Origin: Ulva prolifera | Lineage: Eukaryota > Chlorophyta > Ulvophyceae > Ulvales > Ulvaceae | Direction of reading: 5' to 3' | Assembly (NCBI GenBank): GCA_023078555.1 | Contig: CM041196.1 | Coordinates: forward strand, 5,963,658 to 6,027,657 | Length of the DNA stretch: 64,000 nt | Part shown: positions 21,523 through 31,740 of the stretch, in pieces | Position numbering within the stretch: position 1 is the first letter of the stretch | How the letters are laid out: each line of letters begins with the position of its first letter | Notes under the pieces: generated by a model | Told to the model about the DNA's origin: nothing | Seen by the model: the letters and a program-made list of their open reading frames with translations, nothing else | Databases searched by the model: none | Position numbers and translations under genes: made by a program

Positions 21523-23163
21523 TTACCAGCCTTTGTGCCCAGACTTCTTCTTGCCACCCCATTTCCTCCTGCTGACCGCTTTCTTCTTGCCACCCTTCTT
21601 ACCCTCATTGCCCTCGTTCCCTTCGTTGCCCTCGTTGCCTTCATTGCCCTCATTCCCTTCGTTGCCATTGTTGCGCCCAGATTTCAACTTCTTGCCAGCG
21701 CTTTTCTTCTTGCCGCCCTTCCTGCCCTTCTTACCCTCGTTCCCTTCATTGCCCTCATTGCCCTCGTTCCCTTCATTGCCCTCGTTCCCTTCATTGCCCT
21801 CGTTGCCCTCGTTACCCTCATTCCCCTCGTTCCCTTCATTGCCCTCATTGCCCTCATTGCCCTCATTCCCTTCGTTGCCCTCGTTCCCCTCATTGCCATC
21901 GTTCTTCTTATTACGCTTTGGCGGCGTCTTCTTGGGAGGCCCCCCCTTCACAGGATCGCCCTTGGGATGCTCCAGCTTCGAAGGCATCACGATTTCAGGC
22001 ACCACCTCGTCATACTCATACGACACGCCGTCATTCACGTAGTCGTCTGAAACCTCATACTCCTCAGACACCCTGTTCTCGTAATCGACCTCCATCGCCC
22101 CCTCGTTACCCTCATCCCCTTCGTCCCCCTCGTTGCCCTCGTCGCCGTCGTCGTCCGGGCCGCCATTCCCGGTGTCCTGCGGGTCTGCCGGCGGCGTCGG
22201 CGCCGGGGGCGCGGCAGGTGGGGGGGCCTCGCGCGGGGGGTCCCCGGGAGCCACCGGGTCTGGGGGCGCCGCCGTTGGGGGCGGCGGGGCCGGCCGCGGG
22301 CGGCGTGGGCGCCTGCAGCGGAAGACGCGGCCGTTCTTCCGGCAGTGGCCGATGGTCGCGATCGAGCTGCGGAACTTGCAGCGGTTGCACACCGGCATGC
22401 ACCTGCACGCCGGCAGCGGTGGAGTGGTGCTCCGCACAGGCGCGTTGACCGCTGGACAGCCATGCATGCGTCTGGCCGGGGCAAAACTGTGGGGTGTCAG
22501 CGACGGGGAGCTGCGATGCTCAGCTGAGGTAGCGTTCCACATGTACACGGGGGAGATGCAGGAGAACTAGTTGTACCGAAACAACACCGAGGCGCTAACA
22601 AAGCGGGCGCCCATGCATGCCAATGCCAAGATGGAGCGCGTAGGCACAGAATGTACATGGTCTAGGGTGCTGTGTGAGATGTGCTTCAGGTGCAGGAAGT
22701 ACGGAGCTGCAGCAGACGGGACTCAGCAGCAGGCACCGGACCAGTGCCAGCCAGCTTGGATGGACCGGCCCATCAGCTGATCACGATCCACATCATTGCT
22801 CTCGTGAGCTGAGGGAGCTGAAGTCAGATGTACATGTGTGTTGACAGGCCTCCCCACTTGGAGCATGACAGCGAGCGCATGCGTCCAGGCATGACATTCA
22901 GGACAGCTCCTCTGGTGGGGAAGGGCGCACGTTCGGTAGTGGCAGCCGTGCAGCAGAGCCCGGCCGTGGGCAGGGACGCTCAGCTGGTCATCAAGAACCA
23001 ATGCATCTGAAACAATCAGCGATATCGACTCCGGGAGGTGAAGTGCCCCAATTTCGGAAGCAGGGACTGCTTCGCCCACCGCGGCAGAAACGCTTGCGGT
23101 AGGAAGCAAGAGAGCCAGTGCATGTAGCACTTTGGCGATGCCAAACGGAGCAGGCGTTTGCAT
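21523..23163 (-). CDS. Secreted Cys-rich protein with (Asn-Glu-Gly)n tracts, copy 1
   Basis: There are two exons: 22931-23163 and 21523-22402. Exon 1 starts MQTPAPFGIAKVLHALALLL, a clear signal peptide. Its donor C/GTGCGC and the acceptor GCGTGCAG join in phase and give about 370 aa. Around the junction sits a six-cysteine segment (GCHYRTCMPVCNRC, then GHCRK and FRC), followed by a Pro-rich stretch and an acidic segment (YENRVSEEYEVSDDYVND). A (NEG)n tract of roughly 16-18 units, a Lys cluster, a shorter NEG tract and a final Lys-rich end follow. It is probably exported, perhaps to the cell wall or matrix. I recognise no family. The same splice junction is kept in the paralogue at 46178-47973, which supports the model. 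Confidence 0.65.
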
Positions 23164-23961
23164 GCTACCGATCTGTATCTGCTGAAGCCAGGCACTGGAT
23201 GTCGATGCCTGTGCGATGGGGTCTGCACATCACAGTCAGCAGTTGTAGTTGGAACACAGTCAGCCCTTGGCAGCTGGTGCTAGCGACAGCGTCAATATCC
23301 GACATGTGATGGACCAGCAAACAAACATGCGCAAGGTCTCAAAAATCATGGTTGTTGCTTTGAGCGACTTGATGCAGCGGGGGGCATATGTTGTTGTTCG
23401 CATGGTTACTGCAAGTTGATCAAGGATGCGACGCATCCACTGACTACTTAGTTCTTCAGCAATTGGATGTAATTTTGCGGCCTACGCTTTTGCAAAAGCT
23501 CTTACTGCACGGTCGAAGCGAAGAGCATTCGGGCGGTTTTATACACCAAGGTGTTTGTTGGTTTGCTGTCGAATTGCACCTCGTTCACATCATCTCAAGC
23601 GACTTCAATTCTACCGACTCACAGTTTATCGTCCACAGCCCACAAGCGGCGCGGCACAAGTCAGCGGTGCCAGAGCCTTGGCCATGACAGTGACCGCGCG
23701 GGCGGCCTCTCGACGAGCGGCAAAGCAGCCATACCCTTAAGCAGAGCCCCATGTGGAATAGGCAACATGTACCTTCAATACAGGCTCACAAACACATCAA
23801 CAGCGTTGCGACTTGTGAAGAGAGACAAGCGTGATCGTCAAGGCAGCTGGCTTACATAACACAATGTCAACGGATCTGACACGATAGCCCCGCAGCGCGC
23901 TGAAACGAAAGTAGCCGCATCCACTCTATGATGATGATGCCTCATGTTCGTGCAATCCCAG

Positions 23962-24252
23962 AATGCTGCGTGGACTTCTCCGACGTCGAGGAGCCGCTTC
24001 ACCCAAAGGTGGACCAGTGTCCTTGCACACACCAAGTTGGACCAGCGTCCACCCGTTGCTAAATACGCACCTGCGCGAACAACCCTTCGCCCTCGTCAAC
24101 GCTTGACTTCCGTCTTCTGCTTTTCAAATGGAGGCACGGCCCGTCGTGCTGGTGTCCTTCGCGGACAACGTGCCGAGATGGCCGGGACGTTGCAGAGCAG
24201 AACGGCCTGGACGCTTGCTGATTCAGGCCCTCACAGGTCGCTGCAACGGCAG
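23962..24252 (+). CDS. Possible plus-strand exons conserved in both module units (copy 1)
   Basis: Two candidate exons, 23962-24008 and 24134-24252, are conserved at the protein level with 48771-49047. The first reads ...VDFSDVEEPLHPK with donor AAAG/GTGGAC. The second reads ARPVVLVSFADNV... and ends at a consensus donor GCAG/GTAAGTG. A pyrimidine-rich tract precedes the second exon. The family is unknown, and no complete gene could be assembled. Confidence 0.3.
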
Positions 24253-24818
24253 GTAAGTGATTGTCGAAGAATACATTGGAGTTCAAAGCTTTAGAGGCAC
24301 TACATGTGTGAACATGCAGCTGGCGCCTTGCACGTATACGTACTCGGTGTTTCGAGTCCCGACCAGGGCACGTCAAATTGTCGCCAGCACTGGGGCCAAT
24401 TCCATCTGAATTGACCGAAAACTCCTCACCAGCTGTCACGAAGGTTCGTGCGACGTATGTGTTCATTGCACGCGCATGCAATGGGACGCCGCTGGGAACC
24501 ACGGCACTCGCACAGCGAAGCTGCTGCTCATGCGACTCGCACCCCTGCAAGCCCGCGCCGACCCGACACAGTGACGCGCCTGTTGTGCGGCACCCGAAAG
24601 CCCGCTGCATCTAGTACCGGTGTTGATTGCTTGGCTCACGTAGACATCCGAATGAGGCCCTTTGGCAAGACCGAGACATGCGCATGGTGTTCTGCAATTA
24701 GTTTTGTCACAGCATTAGCCAGTGAACTTCTGCCTGGGCAGCTCAGATAGTACACTGCATCATGCATCACGTGGCCTTCTACTGACATGTAGCTCGGTAC
24801 TTGCTGACGCCATGCAGT

Positions 24819-24905
24819 GTTACAGGACAAGGCTAGCAAGGCATGTAGCACCGCGGGCAACAACCAGGGGAGCCGCACACCCACGCAACCAGCAACACGC
24901 AGAAC
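24819..24905. repeat. Dispersed repeat fragment
   Basis: This shares a core (GTTAC..GGACAAG..AGCAAGGCA.GTAGCACCGCG..CAACAACCAG) with 2216-2290 and more weakly with 19584-19640. It may be a SINE-like or other dispersed family. The ends are not defined. Confidence 0.45.
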
Positions 24906-25306
24906 ATACCAACCTTTCAGCACTAGTGTATGTGTTACTGCTGCTGGACAGTACACGTGGTCTGTCTGAGCCAGAAAGCACTGCAGGTTCTCAGAGATAC
25001 AGTGCTTAGTTGTAGGAGATACACAGGAGCTATCAGTTCCGGAGCTACCAAGGCTATGCATGCATGCATGCGCCAGGGATCCGAGTTCCATGTGGATCCA
25101 TGCTCACCACAACAGCAAATCACACAGAGAACCCTGCTCCCCCAGTGTATGAACTGCACTGCAGCAGGAGACTGAGAAGCAGGCTGCCTATATCAGGCAA
25201 CGGCTGGGAGCCACCTCAGCAGGCCTTTGGTGATCAGCTCTTATTCGCCACGTACGTTTATTACTGGGCTGCTGGGCCCGGTGCAAGGTTGCCCTTGACT
25301 GCAACG

Positions 25307-25332
25307 CGGATCGCTTCATATGAAGCGATCCG
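25307..25332. repeat. Perfect 26-bp palindrome
   Basis: CGGATCGCTTCAT is followed directly by its reverse complement with no loop. Confidence 0.9.
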
Positions 25333-26327
25333 ATATCAACGTTGTGCTGTGTGCTGTGTGCCTGGACGTGCCCCGATGCGGCCAAATCGGCAGTGCCATT
25401 GCCTGTACTTTTCGATGTACATCACCAGATGACCATGTGCTTTCCTGACCTGGGCACCCCGCCCCCGCTGTAATTCAATTCTTGTGGTCCCTGTGCGACG
25501 TGCATCCAATGTGCATCCAATATATTATGTATACTCACTCGGTATGCTCACCTGCTGCGTGCAGGCCATGAACACGCTGTGGGGGCTTGGCAACCCGGTC
25601 TGCCGCTGGGAAACTGGTGTTTACACACACAAATTTGTGTGTAGCATGGGCATGGCAGATGTCTCTTGGTACCTCACACAGCGTTGCATAGCGTGCTAAG
25701 CCCACAGCCTCAGGCCGCCCCTGCTACACCAACACAGTACATACATGCCACAGTCCAGACCTCCATGCATGCATTTGTAGCGCGTGCGGAGCTGCAGGCT
25801 CACTCGAGGGTTCGTGAGCATTGCCGATGCCATCGTGGGCCCCCCACAGAGTCAGCGCAGCTCTCGCACTCGCTCGTGGCCATCTGTTGAACTTCCTATG
25901 GTGTGCTGATGTCTGACGTGGGAACTTGCGCCAGCGTTCGCTTGTGGCCTGTGTGGTCATACGTATATACGGCATGTGGTCGATGCATCTAAGGAACACA
26001 ATGGGTAGGGCGTATGTCCGATCGCCACCCCAAGGATCCCGCTGATGCGTCCATTCGAATGATCAGGAAGTCCTCATCCTGCTCCGTCAGGCCACTCACG
26101 ACTGCATTGATCTTCCTGGATCAGAGAAGATGGCCGCCATCTCGGACGACTTCGGAATTAAGCTGCTCAATTGAGAATTAAGCTATAAAGCTTAAAAACC
26201 CAGGCTCCAATACCATATACATATGCAAACCCAGACCCGGACAGTGCGGATGCTCTGTTGTCGCTCATACCCCACTTTGATGTCACTCTCAGCATGTGCA
26301 GCTAGACCTGTGTCTACACTGTAGACT

Positions 26328-26525
26328 CTACAGGCCGTCACAGTGTGCCAACCAGGCCTTCTCACTGGACTTCATCTCCGGGGAATCCAATGCCTGTTCA
26401 TGCTTCTGGCCGAGGACCCACAGGTGGCCGTACGGGTCTTGCAGTGTGACACACTTGTCGCCCCAGAACATGTCGCCGGGTCCATCGCTGCGTGGACACA
26501 TCATGGATGCCACCTGCTTGAAGCC
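26328..26525 (-). CDS. VOC/PhnB-like protein, copy 1, exon 3
   Basis: This exon encodes GFKQVASMMCPRSDG..., then MFWGDKCVTLQDPYGHLWVL and a helical tail ending in TAG. The DxFWGD...DPxGHxW block is the C-terminal half of PhnB-like vicinal-oxygen-chelate (glyoxalase/bleomycin-resistance) folds. The acceptor is ATGCAG. Exons 1 and 2 of this gene lie at 44167-44259 and 43085-43291, on the other side of the 16.4-kb retrotransposon insertion, which is 37 bases upstream of this exon. Splicing across a 16.5-kb intron would be needed. Confidence 0.7.
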   Translation of the reverse strand, partial: GFKQVASMMCPRSDGPGDMFWGDKCVTLQDPYGHLWVLGQKHEQALDSPEMKSSEKAWLAHCDGL

Positions 26526-26566
26526 CTGCATGAACATGTCAGTCACTGCGCAAGATCGTGTCCACA

Positions 26567-27366
26567 TGTTGAGACCTATTGGTCTGGTCTTGGGTAACAG
26601 ACCTCGATGGCAGTAAGTAGAAACGGTGATGGGTCAAGATTGCCGCAGCACGAGGGCTGTATAGGCACAAACAGAGCAGGGGTACACTCACACGCAGGGA
26701 TGCGACGTGCCAGTGCAGGAATGGAAGGCGCCCCAACCAGACTACTGTAAAGCGTGCCTGGTCCCAGCAAGCGCTCGGTATAAATACCGGGGTGTGTGCG
26801 CCCAGGTCAATCCCCCTGTCAAAGCTGGCCTCGCCGAATCGTGCCGCATAACTGCCACACTGATCCCAGATCCCGCATAAGCGCGGGAGATCTTAAATTG
26901 TGGCTCACAGAGCCTAAGATGAGTGTAAGCAATGCAGCGCACGTAATTCGTGGGCAGCTCTGGGTGGCTGTACAGATATTATCGTGCATGCCAACCCTGG
27001 AGCCCGCCGGGCGGACCCTGTGTAACGGCGGTAATGCACACAGTAAGACGTAATATGTGCAGTAACGATTCGGCTAGCCGCATAAAGCCATAATAAGCCT
27101 ATGACGGGACACCTTGTGCCGGGAGAAGGCTGTACACAGTGCTGATGCAATGTGCACGTAAGGCTGGTGGACGCGTGCAGTCACACGTGGCGAGTGCAGG
27201 CACGTAAGCCTACTGAGCGTACGTGTGATCATACTGTGTACAACTCGATCGGTACTTCAAAAGCTATGCGTGTGCGACCGTCCACATGGCTGGACAAGCC
27301 GCTGCGCATATAAGAAAAGGTGTTAATTGTGCCAGCATGCGCTAGTGTGAGAGATATCTCACAACA
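26567..27366 (-). repeat. Gypsy 3' LTR
   Basis: This 800-bp LTR has TGTTG/CAACA inverted ends. It lies at the 3' end of the element in minus-strand orientation. Confidence 0.93.
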
Positions 27367-27378
27367 CCTCCCCCCTTA
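27367..27378 (-). other. Gypsy polypurine tract
   Basis: On the element strand TTAAGGGGGAGG directly precedes the 3' LTR start TGTTGTGAG. It is the plus-strand primer site. Confidence 0.8.
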
Positions 27379-27579
27379 ACAGAGGAGCGAAGCTCCGGAA
27401 GCGAAGCACGCAAATGGTGGCAGAATACCGCATCACAAGCGCAGCGACGCTATGAACACGGCAGTGCCACTGGCGCGAAGCACACAACGCAAGGTATAAG
27501 CACAGTAAGGGCCCACGAGGTGGGGGCGAGACCGGGGCTTTGTAACAAGAGCCGGTGCCGCGTCTGCCCAGCAAACGGG

Positions 27580-27990
27580 TTACATAAGGTCCGAGAAGGA
27601 CATCACCAGATCATCCAGATAATGGCCCAACACACGGCCGTGTGAGTGGGTGACCAGCTCAATAAATTCATGCAAGCTACGCTCACGGGCGCGGGCGGCA
27701 GCGACAGCAGACCGCTCAGCCCGCACAATAGCGACAAGCTTGGCCCTAAATTCATCCCCGCTAACGCCGGAGGTGGGGGTCTTGGACACATCATTCATAA
27801 ACTTCTGAACGTTAACCAGCAACCGCTTAATCTTGGAGCTGGTCAAGGCAGAGCCCTCCGACGCGGAAGGTAAGGATGCCACTGCATAGCAGCCGTAAGT
27901 CAGAGAAGGTGGCAAATCCCACAAAGGTTGCACGTGCGCAGCAGTGTGAACGGCATGACGTAATGTGCGGCAACACCGGCTCACATTCAC
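27580..27990 (-). CDS. Extra small ORF in the gypsy 3' region
   Basis: This 136-aa ORF is on the same strand as pol, between the integrase stop and the 3' LTR. Counting out the copia element it is about 330 bases downstream of the integrase stop. The C-terminal half looks like real helical protein (SSKIKRLLVNVQKFMND, EFRAKLVAIVRAERS, LHEFIELVTHSHGRVLGHYL). There is no signal peptide, membrane segment or envelope feature. The family is unknown. It may be an accessory protein of this chromovirus lineage or a captured host fragment. A chance ORF is less likely given the composition but cannot be excluded. Confidence 0.4.
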   Translation of the reverse strand: MNVSRCCRTLRHAVHTAAHVQPLWDLPPSLTYGCYAVASLPSASEGSALTSSKIKRLLVNVQKFMNDVSKTPTSGVSGDEFRAKLVAIVRAERSAVAAARARERSLHEFIELVTHSHGRVLGHYLDDLVMSFSDLM

Positions 27991-28204
27991 AAGAATATAA
28001 TCCCATAAGTGCCTATCAAGGATGTAACTGGTGCATTCAGGTAGTGTAACACGCTCTATGGCGACTAGGTGCTACCATGCCGAGGTTCCAACCCGGTGAA
28101 TGACCGTGCCCAGCATGACGAGTGCTGCAGGGATGGCATAAGTGGTTCCGATGTGATCGTGCACATGGACCTAAGACCGAGAAGTATCGGCGGAGCGGGC
28201 AGGA

Positions 28205-28562
28205 TGTCACAATGCATGAGCCTGCGGGCAGCAGTGTGGTGACAGGTGCACCCATGCACGGACGATCCGCGGATCCAGTGCAGGGGTAAGCCGCCAGCAG
28301 GATTGTCTTGACGTAGCGAGAGAGATCCCGCGAGGGTTTCCCGCCGTAACCTTGAGTGTTGTGTGTGTTCAGTGTGCATATATGGATGTGCACACTGAGA
28401 TCTGTAACCATTCTCCTTACTGTCTTACGGTATTAGCACTTCCCTTAAAGCATCTCTCGGTTCTACCTCTGTGCGCAGCAGGTACGAGATGCTGGCTGTC
28501 CTGACCTGACTTGAACAAGGACTGCGCGTCCTGACCTGCACAAACAACAGCGTTTTCTGACA
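28205..28562 (+). repeat. Copia 5' LTR
   Basis: This 358-bp LTR has TG...CA ends and is followed directly by the primer-binding site. Confidence 0.95.
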
Positions 28563-28572
28563 TGGTATCGAT
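28563..28572 (+). other. Copia primer-binding site
   Basis: TGGTATCGAT immediately follows the LTR. TGGTATC is complementary to the 3' end of initiator Met-tRNA as used by many copia elements. Nine of these ten bases recur in the gypsy PBS. Confidence 0.75.
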
Positions 28573-28833
28573 GATGTTGGCGTTTAATGTCTGTTTATGG
28601 TCTTGTCATGGAAGCCGTCGGCCAATGTCTGTGCGCAGACACGGCGGGCATTCCACTGTTCTGCCGGCGCTCAAATTGCGGTCAAAAGCGCAGGCATCAT
28701 TTAGCTCTCTCGTAGTATATTGTTGTTAGACACAATTCGAGAAGCTTGTTCCAATGATCAGCGCTGAGAATAGCGAACGCGTTCGCTTGTTTTTTTCTCA
28801 ATCTGTCGGCTTGCGAGCCAACCCATCGGTTAG

Positions 28834-31740
28834 TTGCTGCGCGCGACGAACAACCGTCTGTCCTACTGCAGGATGTCTCTCTCCAACGCTAACTCCAACG
28901 CCAACTCTCCTCGCGAGGAGAGGCGTGACGATGCTGACCAGCAGCCTCTCATCGCCAGGGACGCTGACCAGCAGCTCCCTGACGGAGAACAGCCCGCGGG
29001 CATGTTACTCCGTGGCGGACGAATTGTCCGGCCACGACCATCTTCCAATACTGGGCAGAGCCAGCAGGTGCCTCATTCCTCTCATGTTGTGAACGAATCT
29101 GGTCACACTGAGTCCCTCATATCACTCGCGACGTTGACTGAGGCGCTGCGCGCATCTCGAGGACGTAGCGAACCTGATCTGACAAAAGGAAAGTTGCCTG
29201 AGTGGAATTATAAGACTGAAAGCTTCGTTGCGTACGAGCAGAAAGTTTTTTTGTGGTTAGGCCAGTTTGAGTTAGACCATTTGTTGCAGCACGCACCGTC
29301 TGCGGACGAACAGCGTGTTCATGCTAGGGCGAGGACACAGGTCCTAATGTCTTTGCCTGACGCGGATAGGACGACTGTCTATCGCATGTCACACCTGTGT
29401 GAAGCATGGTCTTACTTGACTGCCAAGTACAGACCTAGCACCGAAGCCGAAATCCACAGGTTGTGGAGTCGGTTCAATTCATTATCACAGCACAACAAAG
29501 ACGTTGCGACGTCTTGTGGTGAAGTGATGAGTGTTTACACTCAACTGGAGGCACTAGGTGCCGATGTGGGCCAGCGATGGCTTAGACTGAAACTTTTAGA
29601 AGTGGGGGAGGAGTTCAACGCTGTGCGCGGCGAAGTACTACACTCTTCCCCCCATGTAATTATATCACGTTTAACTGAGCATGCCGATTTGCTCAAACAA
29701 CAGCGGCAGCTGCAGGCAAGGTCTGGGGCGCCCGCGGGCAAACCAGGCTGGCGCAAGCAGGCCCGTGGTGATGGTCCTGTGGTCGCCGCTATCGCGGCTG
29801 GCCAGGCTCCTCGCGAGGAGACCAGGACCTGCTTCTTCTGCAAGAAGAAGGGACATCTTCGTGCGAACTGCCCCCAACGCAAACAGGCTGCGGCCAAAGA
29901 TGTTTGCACTGTTGAAATGCCTGAAAAATATCCCCAGCCAGACGCGTCTCTGCCGTGGAACATCATTGTAGATAGTGGGTCGGACATGCATATAGTAGGC
30001 AATCGTGAAATGTTTACTGAGTACGGCCCGTGCCAGAAAGTTGCCAATCTCGCGGGACCAGGGCAGCTTTCTATCATGGGTAGGGGAACCATTCTGGTGA
30101 ACCTGGGTACTTATGTAGATAAGTGTGGGAATACGTATCCGTTAGATGTGGAAATCCCTGGTGTTTATTACGCGCCTGAATGTCCGTACAACCTGCTCAG
30201 TACTATGGGCCTTAGGCACGAGCAGATGTTCCTAGACACGCGTAGAAACGTGTTGTATGTTCCTGGGCTGGGCGATATGGCCACTGACGTAGAGGACGAC
30301 GTCAAGTATCAGGAACTTGATGTCGATGGTCACCCTGTCTTTGCTTTCAAAATGGCAGTAGACACGAAACCTATTCTTGTCGGTGCGCCGGTCAATAGGG
30401 GGGTAGTCTGGTCTAACCAGAGCAGCCCAACCTCAGTTATTGAGGACCAACAGCAGTGGCATCATGTGGCGGTCGCGGCCGTTGACCTGAAGCGACCCAA
30501 TGCTGGGGGAGCTGAGGTCCCACATGATGCGTACTTGCTGGAGCCTGCATTTCTCGCACACTTGTCTTTTCACCAGTCCACGTGGGTCCTCAAGCGTATG
30601 CAGTCCAACGCTGAGTTCTATGGTGATTTAAATTTGAAAGTTGATTCCGAGCCATTAGGGAATCGTTGTCATGGCTGCAGAATTGGCAAAGTGCCTGCGG
30701 GCAAATTTTCTGCCAATGATCGTGAGCTCATGGGCCAGGCCAAGTTTCCTGGTGAGCAACTGCATGCCGATTTAGCTGGTCCCGTGTCTCCTGTAGGAAT
30801 TGGTGGTGTGAAGTATGTTTTGTTTGTGATGTGTGCCTTTACTCGTTATACTTTCGTGGTCGGTCTGCGCAAAAAGAGTGAGGCTGCGGCCATGATCTCT
30901 TACATTATCGAACGCATTCGGGTGAATGTGGTGAAGCCAGGTGAACCGGGTGTGCGCATCCTACACACCGACAAAGGGGGAGAGTTCATGGTCGAGGCCT
31001 TAAAACTCTACCTCCAGCGTCGTGGCATCATCCACCGCTTGACCCCCACAGCTGCTCATCGCTGTAATGGCATGATTGAGCGGAGGATCGGAGTTGCCTT
31101 TGAGTCACTCCGTGCTGCGCTGCTCGCGAGCGGCCTACCTCTGTTCCTGTGGATAGAATGCCTCGCCAGTGTTGTCCATGGTCACAATCTCACGCCGTCC
31201 TCGGCACTGTACCATGACAAGTTGGCAAGTATCCTCAAATCTCAGAAAGGCCAGCATGCTGTCAACGCGTCTGCGGATGTTGACGAAGCTGAGCGGAGTT
31301 TGGGGAAGGGTAAGCGCATGAAAAAGGCCGAACGCGAAAAGTTGAAGGAGGAGGAAAAACGCAAGTACAAGTTGCTTGCAACGACAGAGTTAGATGAGTT
31401 TTTAGTTCGTTCTTGTGATAAGGATATCATTCCTTATATGTCCTTTTTCAGAGACACCTCCGTTGAGGTGTTCCAAGATCTGCTGCGGCAGCAGCGTCCG
31501 TGGGGGGTTGAGGTGTATGCATACCCTAGGGATGACAAGCTGCGGAAGTTGTCCCAAAGGGGGGTTCTTGCGTACTGGGTCGGGGCTGGGCTGGGCCCCA
31601 GCATGCAGCGTGTGTACGCCCAGGATGTTCCTGGGGGTAGGGTTTTTTGTTGTGCGCCAGAATGTGTGCACTGCGGATCAGATGATCCGCCACGTACGCA
31701 AGTACGATGCGTCCGCCGTTGTGGACAAAAGAGAGCCTGA
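28834..31740 (+). CDS. gag-pol: Copia Gag-protease-integrase polyprotein
   Basis: This ORF encodes 968 aa; translation may begin at the second ATG (28873). Gag occupies about residues 90-300. A CCHC knuckle (CFFCKKKGHLRANC) is at about 333-346 and the protease motif VDSGSD at about 379-384. A GAG-pre-integrase region with HxxxH and CHGC follows. The integrase core has Asp in LHADLAG (about 646), Asp in HTDKGGEF (about 713) and Glu in NGMIER (about 749), giving the D35E spacing. The ORF ends in a frame that no longer resembles copia after a T6 run at 31643-31648. The RT part continues in the +1 frame. Confidence 0.93.
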   Translation: MLRATNNRLSYCRMSLSNANSNANSPREERRDDADQQPLIARDADQQLPDGEQPAGMLLRGGRIVRPRPSSNTGQSQQVPHSSHVVNESGHTESLISLATLTEALRASRGRSEPDLTKGKLPEWNYKTESFVAYEQKVFLWLGQFELDHLLQHAPSADEQRVHARARTQVLMSLPDADRTTVYRMSHLCEAWSYLTAKYRPSTEAEIHRLWSRFNSLSQHNKDVATSCGEVMSVYTQLEALGADVGQRWLRLKLLEVGEEFNAVRGEVLHSSPHVIISRLTEHADLLKQQRQLQARSGAPAGKPGWRKQARGDGPVVAAIAAGQAPREETRTCFFCKKKGHLRANCPQRKQAAAKDVCTVEMPEKYPQPDASLPWNIIVDSGSDMHIVGNREMFTEYGPCQKVANLAGPGQLSIMGRGTILVNLGTYVDKCGNTYPLDVEIPGVYYAPECPYNLLSTMGLRHEQMFLDTRRNVLYVPGLGDMATDVEDDVKYQELDVDGHPVFAFKMAVDTKPILVGAPVNRGVVWSNQSSPTSVIEDQQQWHHVAVAAVDLKRPNAGGAEVPHDAYLLEPAFLAHLSFHQSTWVLKRMQSNAEFYGDLNLKVDSEPLGNRCHGCRIGKVPAGKFSANDRELMGQAKFPGEQLHADLAGPVSPVGIGGVKYVLFVMCAFTRYTFVVGLRKKSEAAAMISYIIERIRVNVVKPGEPGVRILHTDKGGEFMVEALKLYLQRRGIIHRLTPTAAHRCNGMIERRIGVAFESLRAALLASGLPLFLWIECLASVVHGHNLTPSSALYHDKLASILKSQKGQHAVNASADVDEAERSLGKGKRMKKAEREKLKEEEKRKYKLLATTELDEFLVRSCDKDIIPYMSFFRDTSVEVFQDLLRQQRPWGVEVYAYPRDDKLRKLSQRGVLAYWVGAGLGPSMQRVYAQDVPGGRVFCCAPECVHCGSDDPPRTQVRCVRRCGQKRA

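Noticed and set aside
21533-22050. Long plus-strand ORFs rich in Phe-Pro-Ser-Leu or Ala-Leu-Ile-Pro-Phe
   Set aside because: They are the antisense of the NEG-coding triplet repeat. The minus strand has a signal peptide, matching splice junction and conserved paralogue; the plus strand has none.
22931-23163. Similarity of the six-Cys block to plant EPF-like signalling peptides
   Set aside because: Cys spacing does not fit and the long charged tail has no counterpart; resemblance is only that of a small Cys-rich secreted domain.
27580-27990. Gypsy 3' ORF as an envelope gene
   Set aside because: No signal peptide, transmembrane segment or cleavage site is visible.
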